Source: JALONH01 sp046329235 (GTDB lineage: Bacteria > Bacteroidota > Bacteroidia > Cytophagales > Cytophagaceae). Taken from it: a stretch of DNA of 64,000 bases. Below, piece by piece: positions 18,329 through 26,527 of the stretch. Position 1 is the first letter of the stretch, and each line of letters opens with the position of its first letter. The notes beneath the pieces are model-generated. The model was not told the DNA's origin and ran no database searches. It saw only the letters and a list, made by a program, of their open reading frames with translations. The position numbers and the translations under genes were made by a program. The DNA lies in contig JAXLVA010000001.1 of NCBI GenBank assembly GCA_046329235.1, positions 2,604,001-2,668,000 on the forward strand, in the 5' to 3' direction.

Positions 18329-19747
18329 ATGATATCTTATTTCAAAGACTCCGACATATTCCGATTTATATTTCTGTTTCTTATATGTTTAGGCATTCGA
18401 TTTTTCTTTTTAACCGTTGATGTTGCCCTAATTCCAAGTGCTCGTTGGCTCGCTATAGGGGAAGCCTTATTGTCTAATTCCAGCCTCTACCGAGATATTT
18501 GGACCACTTTGGAGCCATTCAGTGCCGGCACTTACATGATAATAACAGCTTTGTTTGGAAAATCCTTTTTGGCACTTCGCATTATAGCCATGTTACTGGT
18601 TTTCATTCAGGCCGTTTTATTTAATTTTTACACGAATAAATCGATGGTGTTTACCGAACGAACATCTTTACCGGGTTTATTTTATATCTTATTTGCTTCT
18701 ACCAACTACGATTTCTATACTTTAAGCCCTATTCTAATGGGCCTAACTTTCTTATTGCCCGTTCTTAATATTCTTTTCATTGATGCGCGCATTGGAGATA
18801 AACCCAACAACCACTTTATTGCCGGTTTGTTCGTAGGTGTTGCTTCTTTATTTTATTTACCCTACGCCTTGTTCTTGATATTGACATTGCTTTGCTTTAT
18901 CGCATTCAGCACATTTGATATCAAACGTGTGTTTCAGTTAATCTTCGCGTTTGCCTTTCCTTGGGCAGTAGTTGCTACTTATTATTACTTCCAGGGAGGT
19001 TTATTTGAAATGATACAACAATTATTACTTGGCTATATTCGCTCAGAAAGAATTGTCTACGTAGACTACATTGTCATTCTACAAAACGCAGCTCCTTTAC
19101 TAATCTTAGGTGCGCTTTCATTTTTCTATACAGCTACGGTTTCCAACCTTTTAAACTATCAATACAGTAGTATTAAAATGATGTTATTGTGGTTTGTATT
19201 TTGCATCATTTCCGTTTATTTCATGAATGAGTGGAGCTATTATTCTACTATTCCTTTAATTCCTTGTTTTGCCTTTTTGGCAACACATTTTTTCTTATAT
19301 GTAGAGCGTGCATGGTTACGTGAAGTAGCTTTTGTAGGCATGGTATTATTGTTCGCCTTTATTCACTACAACAGTTTTAGTATTGATTATAGACGTGCTG
19401 AAAATTTCACCTCTTCAATATTAACCCGCTTAGATCAAAATGTTCGCTACGATGGAACACCTATTGAAAATCAACAAATATTGATCCTTGGCGTGAATCA
19501 CACTGCTATGATTCATAATAAAATTCACACGGTCTATGCCGATTGGAACTTAGCTAAGCGTGACTTTTTACATCTTAACAATTATGCGCGTGTATCGAAT
19601 GTGTATTCCAAACTACTTTCTAATAAACCGGATTACATTTTGGACGAAGTGCAGTTAATGCCATTGTTATTCATAAAAATTCCGGAACTGAAACAGTATT
19701 ATGAACCGGATTACAATCAAAAAGTATATAAAAAAATAAAGGGGTGA
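18329..19747 (+). CDS. Multipass membrane protein, possible GT-C type glycosyltransferase
   Basis: A 472-residue protein with about 11-12 membrane segments. The motif LYRDIWTTLEPFSAG at about residues 52-66 resembles the first periplasmic loop of GT-C/family 39 glycosyltransferases (an acidic residue followed by a PP-like segment), and the C-terminal 100 residues are soluble. This is only a fold-level resemblance; I do not recognise the family. The gene is divergent from rbfA and convergent with rpiB, and its last codons form part of the shared terminator. Confidence 0.7.
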   Translation: MISYFKDSDIFRFIFLFLICLGIRFFFLTVDVALIPSARWLAIGEALLSNSSLYRDIWTTLEPFSAGTYMIITALFGKSFLALRIIAMLLVFIQAVLFNFYTNKSMVFTERTSLPGLFYILFASTNYDFYTLSPILMGLTFLLPVLNILFIDARIGDKPNNHFIAGLFVGVASLFYLPYALFLILTLLCFIAFSTFDIKRVFQLIFAFAFPWAVVATYYYFQGGLFEMIQQLLLGYIRSERIVYVDYIVILQNAAPLLILGALSFFYTATVSNLLNYQYSSIKMMLLWFVFCIISVYFMNEWSYYSTIPLIPCFAFLATHFFLYVERAWLREVAFVGMVLLFAFIHYNSFSIDYRRAENFTSSILTRLDQNVRYDGTPIENQQILILGVNHTAMIHNKIHTVYADWNLAKRDFLHLNNYARVSNVYSKLLSNKPDYILDEVQLMPLLFIKIPELKQYYEPDYNQKVYKKIKG

Positions 19748-19766
19748 TGCCACCCCTTTATTTTTT
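19735..19766. terminator. Bidirectional intrinsic terminator
   Basis: A 12-bp perfect stem (19735-19746 / 19751-19762, core GGGGTG / CACCCC) with a 4-base loop, ending in a T-run on the plus strand and with an A-run before it. It overlaps the last codons of the membrane protein gene and abuts the rpiB stop, so it can serve both genes. Confidence 0.93.
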
Positions 19767-20205
19767 AGCAATCGCAATTAATTTTATCTACTCTTCCTTG
19801 GTGACGTCCACCTTCGAATTGAGTGTCTAAGAAAGCATCTACACAAGCCTTTGCTACATCTAATGATATAAATCTAGCAGGAAGTGCTAATACGTTTGCA
19901 TTGTTATGAGAACGCGTTAATACTGCTAACTCTGGTGCCCAGCACAATCCGGCACGAATGTCTTTATGCTTGTTTGCTGTCATAGCAACACCGTTTCCAC
20001 TTCCACAAATCAACACACCAAACAACGCTTTACCTGAAGTAACCGCTTCTGCTAATGGATGTGTGAAATCCGGATAATCTACTGATTGTTCGGAGAAAGG
20101 TCCCACGTCCAATGTTGCATATCCTTTAGAGGCAACATATTCCATCAATTCTTTTTTATAAAGGAAACCTGCGTGGTCACCACCAAATACGATCGTTGAA
20201 GCCAT
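19765..20205 (-). CDS. rpiB: Ribose-5-phosphate isomerase B
   Basis: RpiB/LacAB-type isomerase interconverting ribose 5-phosphate and ribulose 5-phosphate. The protein starts at MASTIVFGGDHAG, which puts the ATG at 20205, 4 bp after the tatC stop; a longer frame reaching 20262 would overlap tatC with a Lys/Asn-rich extension and is less likely. The substrate-binding GGDHAG, the catalytic cysteine in LICGSGNGVAMTANK and the following RAGLCW are all present. The length of 146 residues is normal. It is translated from the same transcript as tatC. Confidence 0.93.
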   Translation of the reverse strand: MASTIVFGGDHAGFLYKKELMEYVASKGYATLDVGPFSEQSVDYPDFTHPLAEAVTSGKALFGVLICGSGNGVAMTANKHKDIRAGLCWAPELAVLTRSHNNANVLALPARFISLDVAKACVDAFLDTQFEGGRHQGRVDKINCDC

Positions 20206-20209
20206 GGTA

Positions 20210-21019
20210 TTAGTAATTATAGTTTTCTGATTCTTTTTGTTTCTTTCTTTGAATATAAGCACTCACAAAAATACTTAACTCATAAAGGAATATCATAGGT
20301 AAGCCCATTAACAACTGACTTAAAATATCCGGAGATGGTGTCAAAATTGCAGCGATGATAAAGATGACCACAATAGCATGTCGTCTGTAACTACGCATAA
20401 ACTGCGGTGTCATCATGCCCATGCTGGACAATGCATAAATCACTACCGGTAATTGAAACATCAATCCGCCACCTAAGACCATCATACATAACATAGAGAT
20501 ATAGGATGATATGTCTATAAAGTTTTTGATTGATGGGTCTATTTGATAACTCAATAAGAAATTAATCGCCAATGGAGACATGACATAGTACCCAAATAGT
20601 ATCCCTATGAAGAATAGTATAGAGATAAAGAATACAATTCCCTTGATGCTTTTCTTTTCATTACTATGTAACGCAGGAGATACAAACTTCCATAATTCAT
20701 ACACAATGTATGGGAAAGCAAATACCAACCCTACTACAAACGCAGCCAACAAGTGCATAGTAAACTGCCCTGTCATGGTACGATTGATAAGCGTAAAATC
20801 CATTGGAGGAACACAGTAAGAGAAGTACTCACACAACACCACAAAGGTTGGGAAGTCTTGCTTGGTTGGACCTAATAAGATTTGATTGTAAATCACATCC
20901 ATATAAGAAAAGGCGATAATGGTTGTTACCAATACCGCCAAGACTGATTTAATGATGTGTTTGCGTAAGTCGTCAAGATGATCTAGGAAGGTCATCTCTT
21001 TCTTTTCCGAATTCGCCAC
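20210..21019 (-). CDS. tatC: Sec-independent protein translocase TatC
   Basis: A 269-residue TatC, the membrane receptor for twin-arginine signal peptides. The N-terminal MTFLDHLDDLRKHIIKS and the six membrane segments follow the family. The conserved FAFPYIVYELWKFVSPAL loop is present. There is a longer first periplasmic loop (about 50-85) than in E. coli TatC. It lies between glyA and rpiB, with tight spacing to both. A likely Tat substrate with an NRRKFI motif is encoded at 58912. Confidence 0.94.
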   Translation of the reverse strand: MANSEKKEMTFLDHLDDLRKHIIKSVLAVLVTTIIAFSYMDVIYNQILLGPTKQDFPTFVVLCEYFSYCVPPMDFTLINRTMTGQFTMHLLAAFVVGLVFAFPYIVYELWKFVSPALHSNEKKSIKGIVFFISILFFIGILFGYYVMSPLAINFLLSYQIDPSIKNFIDISSYISMLCMMVLGGGLMFQLPVVIYALSSMGMMTPQFMRSYRRHAIVVIFIIAAILTPSPDILSQLLMGLPMIFLYELSIFVSAYIQRKKQKESENYNY

Positions 21020-21032
21020 TATTGAGTCTTAA

Positions 21033-22328
21033 TTATTTGTATAATGGATATTCTGCCATCCATTGATTGATATCTTTGCGAACAGCTTCAATTTTAGATT
21101 CGTTCGTGTGGTTCATCAACACGGTGTCAATACACTCAACGATACGTTCCATATCACTTTCCATTAAACCTCTAGTAGTAATAGCCGCAGTACCTACGCG
21201 CATACCTGAAGTTACGAATGGAGATTTGTCATCAAATGGAACCATGTTTTTGTTAATCGTGATATCTGCACGGATAAGTGAGTTCTCAGCATCTTTACCT
21301 GTTAAACCTTTACCACGAAGATCAATTAACATTAAGTGGTTATCTGTACCACCGGAGATAATATCATATCCTTTTTTCACAAATGCATCTGCCATAACTT
21401 TAGCATTTTTCTGCACTTGTTTAGCATACTGCAAATAGTTGTCAGATAAAGCTTCGTGGAATGCTACTGCTTTCGCTGCAATCACGTGCTCTAACGGACC
21501 ACCTTGTGTACCTGGGAAAACACCCATGTCTAATAAGTTAGACATCATGCGGATTTCACCTTTAGGAGTTTTTAATCCGTAAGGGTTTTCGAAATCTTTA
21601 CCCATCATAATCACACCACCACGAGGACCACGTAGAGTCTTGTGAGTAGTAGTAGAAACGATGTGGCAATATTGCATTGGGTCGTTTAACAATTTCTTAG
21701 CAATTAAACCTGCCGGGTGAGAAATATCTGCCAATAATAAAGCACCTACTTGATCCGCGATTTTACGGAAACGTGCGTAATCCCAATCTCTAGAGTATGC
21801 AGAAGCACCACAGATGATTAATTTTGGTTTTACACGGAGAGCAGTTTCTTCCACCTTATTCATATCAATCAAACCGGTTTCTTTTTCTACACCGTAGAAA
21901 TTAGCTTGATAATATTTACCGGAGATGTTCACCGGAGAACCGTGAGATAAGTGACCACCATGAGATAAGTCAAAACCTAAAATCACATCTCCAGGGTTTA
22001 ATAATGCTAACATGATAGCCGCATTCGCTTGCGCACCGGAGTGAGGTTGAACGTTTGCCCATTCAGCACCGAATAATTGTTTTAAACGGTCGATAGCAAT
22101 TTGCTCTACCTGATCTACCACTTGGCAACCACCATAATAACGTTTGCCCGGAAGTCCTTCGGCATATTTATTCGTTAATACGCTACCCATAGCTTCCATT
22201 ACTTGTTTTGAAGTAAAGTTTTCAGAAGCAATAAGTTCTATGCCTTCTTCCTGGCGATGCCACTCGTTTGAAATTAAATCAAAGATTTTAGCATCACGTG
22301 CAATCGTTTTAAATGAAGCAGTTATCAT
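21033..22328 (-). CDS. glyA: Serine hydroxymethyltransferase
   Basis: A 431-residue PLP enzyme converting serine and tetrahydrofolate to glycine and methylene-THF. It has IELIASENFTS, the glycine-rich loop region around EGLPGKRYYGGC, and the PLP lysine in VSTTTHKTLRGPRGG (about residue 229). Length and motifs are standard. It is the first gene of a glyA-tatC-rpiB run with short gaps. Confidence 0.97.
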   Translation of the reverse strand: MITASFKTIARDAKIFDLISNEWHRQEEGIELIASENFTSKQVMEAMGSVLTNKYAEGLPGKRYYGGCQVVDQVEQIAIDRLKQLFGAEWANVQPHSGAQANAAIMLALLNPGDVILGFDLSHGGHLSHGSPVNISGKYYQANFYGVEKETGLIDMNKVEETALRVKPKLIICGASAYSRDWDYARFRKIADQVGALLLADISHPAGLIAKKLLNDPMQYCHIVSTTTHKTLRGPRGGVIMMGKDFENPYGLKTPKGEIRMMSNLLDMGVFPGTQGGPLEHVIAAKAVAFHEALSDNYLQYAKQVQKNAKVMADAFVKKGYDIISGGTDNHLMLIDLRGKGLTGKDAENSLIRADITINKNMVPFDDKSPFVTSGMRVGTAAITTRGLMESDMERIVECIDTVLMNHTNESKIEAVRKDINQWMAEYPLYK

Positions 22329-22447
22329 GTTGATAGGATGTGATTAAAATTCAGACCGTAAAATTAAGGCTTTTAAAGGAGCTTTTAAAGCTTTTTTTGA
22401 TTTCCTTAACCTCTGATTTACAGACATCTGAACTTTATCACTAGCTA

Positions 22448-23662
22448 TCATAGAAACCATCGTCCCATCATCTCGGGAGTTCGCTGCGCATACTTGCTTT
22501 CCCAAACGGAGCGTAGCCCCTCTACCCCCTTCCAAATCATGTCCGGATTGTTCTTAGAAAAGTTTAATCGAAGCGTTCTCGGATTCTTCTCTTTAGCATA
22601 GAAATGTGCTCCGGGAACAAATACTACTTTCTTTTCAATACACATACGGTTGAAAGCTTCTGCATTCCCTTCTTTCATCTCTGCCCAGCAAAACATGCCT
22701 CCATTAGGACTTTCAAAGTCCAGAAAATCACTGCACTCCTGCAATGCTTCTACCATGGCATTTCGGCGCTCTCCGTATACTTCTCGAATTTTATTGATAT
22801 GATCATCTATGCCTCCATTTTGCAATACATCCAACATGATTTCTTGTACAAAGGAACTACTGTGCAAGTCAGACGCTTGTTTCAATAGTTTTAATTGTTG
22901 TATGATGATCGTAGGTGCCGCAATCCATCCTAATCGCATACCGGGAGCCCAAACTTTAGAGAAGGAACCTAATTGAATAGTGTTTTCAGGAAACAACTCT
23001 AACATGGATGGCAACTGTTCATCACCATAATTCAATTCTACATAAGGAGCATCTTCAATCATCCATTTAGCATAATACTGCATGATGTTGCCTAATGCTT
23101 TTCTTCTTTCCAAAGAGTATTGAACTCCGGTTGGATTTTGAAAATCAGGTATCATATACATAAAGGCTACTTGTTTGTGGGAAGCCCATAGTAAATATTT
23201 CAACTCATCAGTATCCGGGCCATCCGGCAATAGTGGCACTTCATCAAACTTACACTCATATTGACTGAAGCATTGCAAAGCACCTAAGTACGTTGGGGCT
23301 TCTACAATAACGTGTCTGTCTTTTTCTAAGAATAACTTAGCGATTAAGTCCAGTCCTTGTTGTGACCCACTGGTGATTAAAATATTATCCGCTGTTAGTT
23401 GTACACCTTTAGTTTTATATCGTTGAACAATTTGTTCGCGTAATGCCAAACTCCCTTCCGTAGGGCCATACTGTAAGGCATTAGTCGATTGGTTCATTAA
23501 TACACGCTGCGTGCTTTCTTGAATTTCTTTAACAGGGAATAAATTTTCTTCCGGAATGCCTCCTGCAAAAGAGATTACTCCGGGTTGATTAGCATATTGT
23601 AGTATCTCTCGAATAAAAGAGGTAGGTATCTGTTGAATTCGGTTAGCAAATATATTGGTCAT
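22448..23662 (-). CDS. PLP-dependent aminotransferase, class I/II (2-aminoadipate/aromatic type)
   Basis: A 404-residue fold-type I aminotransferase of the family that includes LysN, 2-aminoadipate and aromatic aminotransferases. It begins FANRIQQIPTSFIREILQYA and has the substrate loop ISFAGGIPEENLFP, LITSGSQQGLDLIAKLF, and the Schiff-base lysine in LGSFSKVWAPGMRLGWIAAP. No N-terminal GntR domain is present, so it is not a MocR regulator. The amino-acid specificity cannot be read from the sequence. It lies downstream of an EamA exporter gene on the same strand, separated by 156 bp that can fold into alternative structures. Confidence 0.92.
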   Translation of the reverse strand: MTNIFANRIQQIPTSFIREILQYANQPGVISFAGGIPEENLFPVKEIQESTQRVLMNQSTNALQYGPTEGSLALREQIVQRYKTKGVQLTADNILITSGSQQGLDLIAKLFLEKDRHVIVEAPTYLGALQCFSQYECKFDEVPLLPDGPDTDELKYLLWASHKQVAFMYMIPDFQNPTGVQYSLERRKALGNIMQYYAKWMIEDAPYVELNYGDEQLPSMLELFPENTIQLGSFSKVWAPGMRLGWIAAPTIIIQQLKLLKQASDLHSSSFVQEIMLDVLQNGGIDDHINKIREVYGERRNAMVEALQECSDFLDFESPNGGMFCWAEMKEGNAEAFNRMCIEKKVVFVPGAHFYAKEKNPRTLRLNFSKNNPDMIWKGVEGLRSVWESKYAQRTPEMMGRWFL

Positions 23663-23707
23663 AGTTGTATGTCTTTGTAGTTGTTAATTATATAATCTTC
23701 TCTAAGT

Positions 23708-23802
23708 TGGGCCATCTGATTCCCACGGTTGCCTAACCGCAAGGAGTTGGCAGCACAGATGGAGTTTTCGAAAGGTAGCCCACCATTTTAATGGTGGGAA
23801 TG
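23708..23802 (-). promoter_or_regulatory. Structured leader candidate upstream of the aminotransferase
   Basis: The 156-bp gap between the EamA gene and the aminotransferase holds several complementary blocks. One is a hairpin CCCACCAT / ATGGTGGG (23779-23786 / 23791-23798). Others are CCATCTG with CAGATGG (23712-23718 / 23756-23762), a CGGTT/AACCG hairpin inside, and GTGGGAAT with ATTCCCAC (23794-23801 / 23719-23726). The last pair uses part of the first hairpin, so two mutually exclusive folds are possible. I could not match it to a known riboswitch. Because the pairings are symmetric, the strand is inferred only from the downstream gene. Confidence 0.5.
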
Positions 23803-23818
23803 CCATTTCTATCTCAAG

Positions 23819-24733
23819 TTAAAAGGTTCGCTTCTCTAGGTCGCGGGTTGCCTTTCGTTCACTCCACAACATCAGTATCACAGCACTGAGTAGTAAGGAA
23901 GCAGGAAGCAACATCTCCATGCCGTAGAACTCTCCACTGATAAGTGCGCCTAGTAGTAAGGCGACCAGTGGATTCACAAACGAGTGAGTGGCCACTGCAT
24001 TCGGAGTGACTCGAACAAGCAGATAATTGTAAGCTGAATAGGATGCGATGGACCCAAACAATACCAAGTAGAAGAAGCTATACCAACTATTCATAGGTAT
24101 ATCCGACGGAGCAAATTTCCATAAATCGCCATTCCAGGCGGCGATAGAGCCGCCAATCAACGAAGCAAAGCTCATTTGAATTCCGGTATTCATCCACGGA
24201 GAAGCAGGCAATTCTAATCTTCTAGATAAAACCGCGCCGGTGGCTCCAAACATAGATGCCATAATCACCATCAGAACAAATAGAGCGGATACTTTTTCTT
24301 TGTCGCCGGAAGTGCCTTGCAGAAGATAGACTCCTGCAGCACCACACATAATACCGATAAGCAACAGCAGAGGAATGCTCTTACGCTGAATCAAATGGTG
24401 TATGATGGCGATGAATAAAGGTTGACTACATAGTAGTACCGCTACCAATCCAGAATCTAGGTATTGTTGTGACCAAACAATAATGGAATTACAAAGAATG
24501 AAAAAGAAAACGCCTACCAGTAAGGCATTCTTAATTTGTTTCCTGCTAGGAAAAATATCTCGTCGGATTCGAGCTATCGTAAAGGCAATCAAAGATGCCG
24601 TAGATAATCTCAAAAAGACTAAGGTATAAGGAGGAAACCACTGTAAAGTGTTTTTTACGATTAAATAATTAGCGCCCCATATAAAGTATATGCAAGCAAA
24701 GTTAAGTAGGATTAAGTTTTTATTCGTTCTCAT
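23819..24733 (-). CDS. EamA/DMT-family transporter
   Basis: A 304-residue protein with ten membrane segments and two internal EamA repeats (about 5-140 and 150-290). The first begins LLNFACIYFIWGANYLIVK, the second contains GSIASYSAYNYLLVRVTPNA. Members of this drug/metabolite transporter family often export amino acids or related metabolites. Its start codon overlaps the stop of an upstream short ORF (ATGA), and a hairpin lies just ahead, suggesting control by a leader peptide. It is followed by an aminotransferase gene on the same strand. Confidence 0.9.
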   Translation of the reverse strand: MRTNKNLILLNFACIYFIWGANYLIVKNTLQWFPPYTLVFLRLSTASLIAFTIARIRRDIFPSRKQIKNALLVGVFFFILCNSIIVWSQQYLDSGLVAVLLCSQPLFIAIIHHLIQRKSIPLLLLIGIMCGAAGVYLLQGTSGDKEKVSALFVLMVIMASMFGATGAVLSRRLELPASPWMNTGIQMSFASLIGGSIAAWNGDLWKFAPSDIPMNSWYSFFYLVLFGSIASYSAYNYLLVRVTPNAVATHSFVNPLVALLLGALISGEFYGMEMLLPASLLLSAVILMLWSERKATRDLEKRTF

Positions 24734-24885
24734 ATCTGTCGGAAATAAAGAAGCCCAGAAATTTCCGGGCCTCTTTCATTTCTAATATAGAAACTGCGAT
24801 CCCAGAAGTAATTAGTAATAGATTGGTTGACGGCCTTGGCCCATGCGACGCACACGGAGTGCAGAACAGATGATACTTGTTTCAT
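24730..24885 (-). CDS. Short ORF B, possible leader peptide of the EamA gene
   Basis: A 51-codon ORF starting with MKQVSSVLHSVCVAWAKAV. Its TGA stop overlaps the EamA start as ATGA. It contains Trp-15 and a cluster NYFWDRSFY rich in aromatic residues, and its last third is read through an imperfect hairpin at 24747-24776. This is the layout of a translationally coupled leader or attenuator peptide. There is no family match that I recognise, and the ORF could be fortuitous. Confidence 0.4.
   Translation of the reverse strand: MKQVSSVLHSVCVAWAKAVNQSITNYFWDRSFYIRNERGPEISGLLYFRQI
24747..24776 (-). terminator. Imperfect hairpin before the EamA gene, possible attenuator
   Basis: On the minus strand GGCCCGG and TTCTGGGC form an imperfect stem closed by AAAG/CTTT pairs and followed by a T-rich stretch, ending about 15 bp before the EamA start. 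It lies inside short ORF B. Terminator strength is moderate because of internal mismatches. Confidence 0.5.
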
Positions 24886-24921
24886 AGTTGTATTTGTTTT
24901 TTGTTTTAAACGATGGAAAAT

Positions 24922-24955
24922 AAAAAAGCCTCCCGAAGTTGTCCGGGAGGCTTTT
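24922..24955 (-). terminator. Strong intrinsic terminator after short ORF A
   Basis: A 12-bp stem (24924-24935 / 24944-24955, core GCCTCCCG / CGGGAGGC) is followed on the minus strand by six T and then ATTTT. It ends transcription that starts upstream of short ORF A, or attenuates it before ORF B and the EamA gene. Confidence 0.88.
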
Positions 24956-24982
24956 GATGATAATAAGCTTATATATTATAAC

Positions 24983-25066
24983 TTACTTTTTACACAAAGA
25001 ACCACCCGGCTTACCGCAGACTGCGACAGCTTTCCAAGAGGCTTTATGTAGAGAGTAATTATACAT
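24983..25066 (-). CDS. Short ORF A, possible leader peptide
   Basis: A 27-codon ORF, MYNYSLHKASWKAVAVC followed by GKPGGSLCKK, ending 27 bp before a strong intrinsic terminator and about 100 bp before short ORF B. Size, position and the ORF-terminator arrangement suggest a leader peptide or a small secreted or regulatory peptide with two cysteines. The nucleotides of the second half also form complementary segments (around CGCAGTCTGCG), so this may be a structured RNA rather than a coding region. Confidence 0.35.
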   Translation of the reverse strand: MYNYSLHKASWKAVAVCGKPGGSLCKK

Positions 25067-25123
25067 TTCTATTTTGATATGACACAAAGGAGCATTATTT
25101 CATGATGAATGTCAATGTTTTTA

Positions 25124-26047
25124 TTATTTTTTTAATTCTACTAGCTCCAGTAGGTTGTCAGGGTAGGCTATATATTCTCTTCCCATATACGTTTTAATCA
25201 TCAATCCTTTCAATTGACCCTTATCCGTTATTTTATCACCATTTATCAATCCATATTTCGTCATTAGGCTTACCACTTCAGACTGGGGGATACCCAACGT
25301 TTTGCTTAATTGTGAAGCTGAAACAACTTTTACCTCTTTTTGAGAAGTAATTTCTAATTTGATTTTTATTGCTTCTTCTTTACTAACATTGTCATCTAAA
25401 TCATTCGTAAAATTATTGACTTTCACTTCATAGGACTCCAATTCTTTAGCTCCAAATATACCAGCAATCCCCTCTTTATTTTTAACTTTCGGTTTAGTTT
25501 TATACTTAATGACAGCATCGTCAAATATCTGACGAAACTTCTCAATAGGGTCAACTTCATCGCAATCATGACCCAATACCTCTTCCTTGACCGTTTGAAA
25601 GCCTTTATCCAATAAATTATCCGCAGTGTTAAGGGCTTTGCCAATTAATCCTTTCGATGCATAATTACATTTAAAACCTACTTCAATATTATTCGCTAAT
25701 GAATAATCATATAAATTCATACTAGTCATAATAAAATCAAAATCGTTTTGATAGAATTTTGCATGAAGTCTTTCATTATATCTGATTTCGACGTTAGGAA
25801 AATCTTTCAAAAAGTCTAAACTATTTCTCTTTATACTCTTGTAGTAATTATCTTCATTTTTCCCAAACAATATTAGTAATTCAAAATCATGTTGATCCTT
25901 TTTCTGTCGTAAGGCATCTTCAATTCTTTTATCCAAATCGATAAAAGGTGAAACTAATAACAAATGATTTTTTGAGTTTTTTATTAAAAGCTCTATTTCT
26001 GATATTAATTGATTGTCAAATAGAAACTCTCCGGAAAAATTAGCCAT
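25124..26047 (-). CDS. Phospholipase D-like domain protein with C-terminal helical domain
   Basis: A 307-residue cytoplasmic protein. Residues about 10-150 form one PLD/HKD half: the motif HAKFYQNDFDFIMTSMNLYD supplies the His, Lys and downstream Asp/Asn of a nuclease-type HxK(x)nN site. Only one HKD motif is present, so activity would need a dimer, as in Nuc or BfiI. A basic linker follows, then a winged-helix-like segment (about 240-295) with SASQLSKTLGIPQSEVVSLM. The combination suggests a DNA-directed nuclease or repair protein, but no partner gene (such as a helicase) is adjacent. The reaction is an inference. Confidence 0.75.
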   Translation of the reverse strand: MANFSGEFLFDNQLISEIELLIKNSKNHLLLVSPFIDLDKRIEDALRQKKDQHDFELLILFGKNEDNYYKSIKRNSLDFLKDFPNVEIRYNERLHAKFYQNDFDFIMTSMNLYDYSLANNIEVGFKCNYASKGLIGKALNTADNLLDKGFQTVKEEVLGHDCDEVDPIEKFRQIFDDAVIKYKTKPKVKNKEGIAGIFGAKELESYEVKVNNFTNDLDDNVSKEEAIKIKLEITSQKEVKVVSASQLSKTLGIPQSEVVSLMTKYGLINGDKITDKGQLKGLMIKTYMGREYIAYPDNLLELVELKK

Positions 26048-26078
26048 TGGTATATTTTAAAATTTTAGTTTATAACAC

Positions 26079-26429
26079 CTATTCAGTAATAACAATCGTA
26101 GCCTTATTAATTCGCTCTACAGCTAAATTTTCAATTTTTTCACCGGCATCAAAATTATTCATGCTACCTTTTTCAGCACTTACCCAATATTCCAGTTGTT
26201 TTAAGTTTTTAAACCAAACATTTCCTTTTTCATCCGTTACTTGGGTTTCTACCGGATTTACACTTTTATTATAATCTTCCAGTGTGGCGTACAATGTCAC
26301 TTTTACTCCTGGCTCAATATTTCCTAATCCATTTCTGATCGTAATCTTCAAACTGGTCGTAATTAGTTGCAACGTGAATGAAGTAAGTAAAATCGTAGCG
26401 AAGACGGAAGCTGATAAGATCTTTCTCAT
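26079..26429 (-). CDS. Small secreted beta-sandwich protein, unknown function
   Basis: A 116-residue protein with a signal peptide (about 1-25). The rest, ITIRNGLGNIEPGVKVTLYA then VTDEKGNVWFKNL, has the pattern of a prealbumin-like/Cna-B-like beta-sandwich, in which a pre-protein carries decorative metabolic modules with the phrase TDEKGxxxF. Function is not known. It ends 31 bp before the PLD-like gene and may share its transcript. Confidence 0.7.
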   Translation of the reverse strand: MRKILSASVFATILLTSFTLQLITTSLKITIRNGLGNIEPGVKVTLYATLEDYNKSVNPVETQVTDEKGNVWFKNLKQLEYWVSAEKGSMNNFDAGEKIENLAVERINKATIVITE

Positions 26430-26473
26430 AACGGTATTGGTTAGATAGAATTAAGTTATAAAAAATAAACGAT

Positions 26474-26509
26474 AAAAAAAGCACCACAATTGTTATCGTG
26501 GTGCTTTTT
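26474..26509. terminator. Intrinsic terminator, LCIB-like gene side
   Basis: GCACCAC / GTGGTGC stem (26481-26487 / 26498-26504) with a 10-base loop, flanked by a seven-A run and a five-T run, so functional on both strands. On the minus strand it ends the transcript of the LCIB-like gene at 26528. Confidence 0.9.
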
Positions 26510-26527
26510 CTTAAATAAGAATATCGA

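Noticed and set aside
19765..20262. Longer RpiB reading frame starting inside tatC
   Set aside because: The extension is Lys/Asn-rich, overlaps tatC by 53 nt, and the family start MASTIVFGGDHAG fits the ATG at 20205.
23700..23820. Structured leader considered as tRNA, SRP RNA or a SAM/TPP/cobalamin riboswitch
   Set aside because: No acceptor/T-arm pair, no GGAA SRP tetraloop context, and none of the conserved core strings of those riboswitches.
24827..25051. A 74-codon plus-strand open stretch opposite the leader region
   Set aside because: It runs through both strands of the strong terminator, has low-complexity composition and no start context; the minus-strand features explain the region better.
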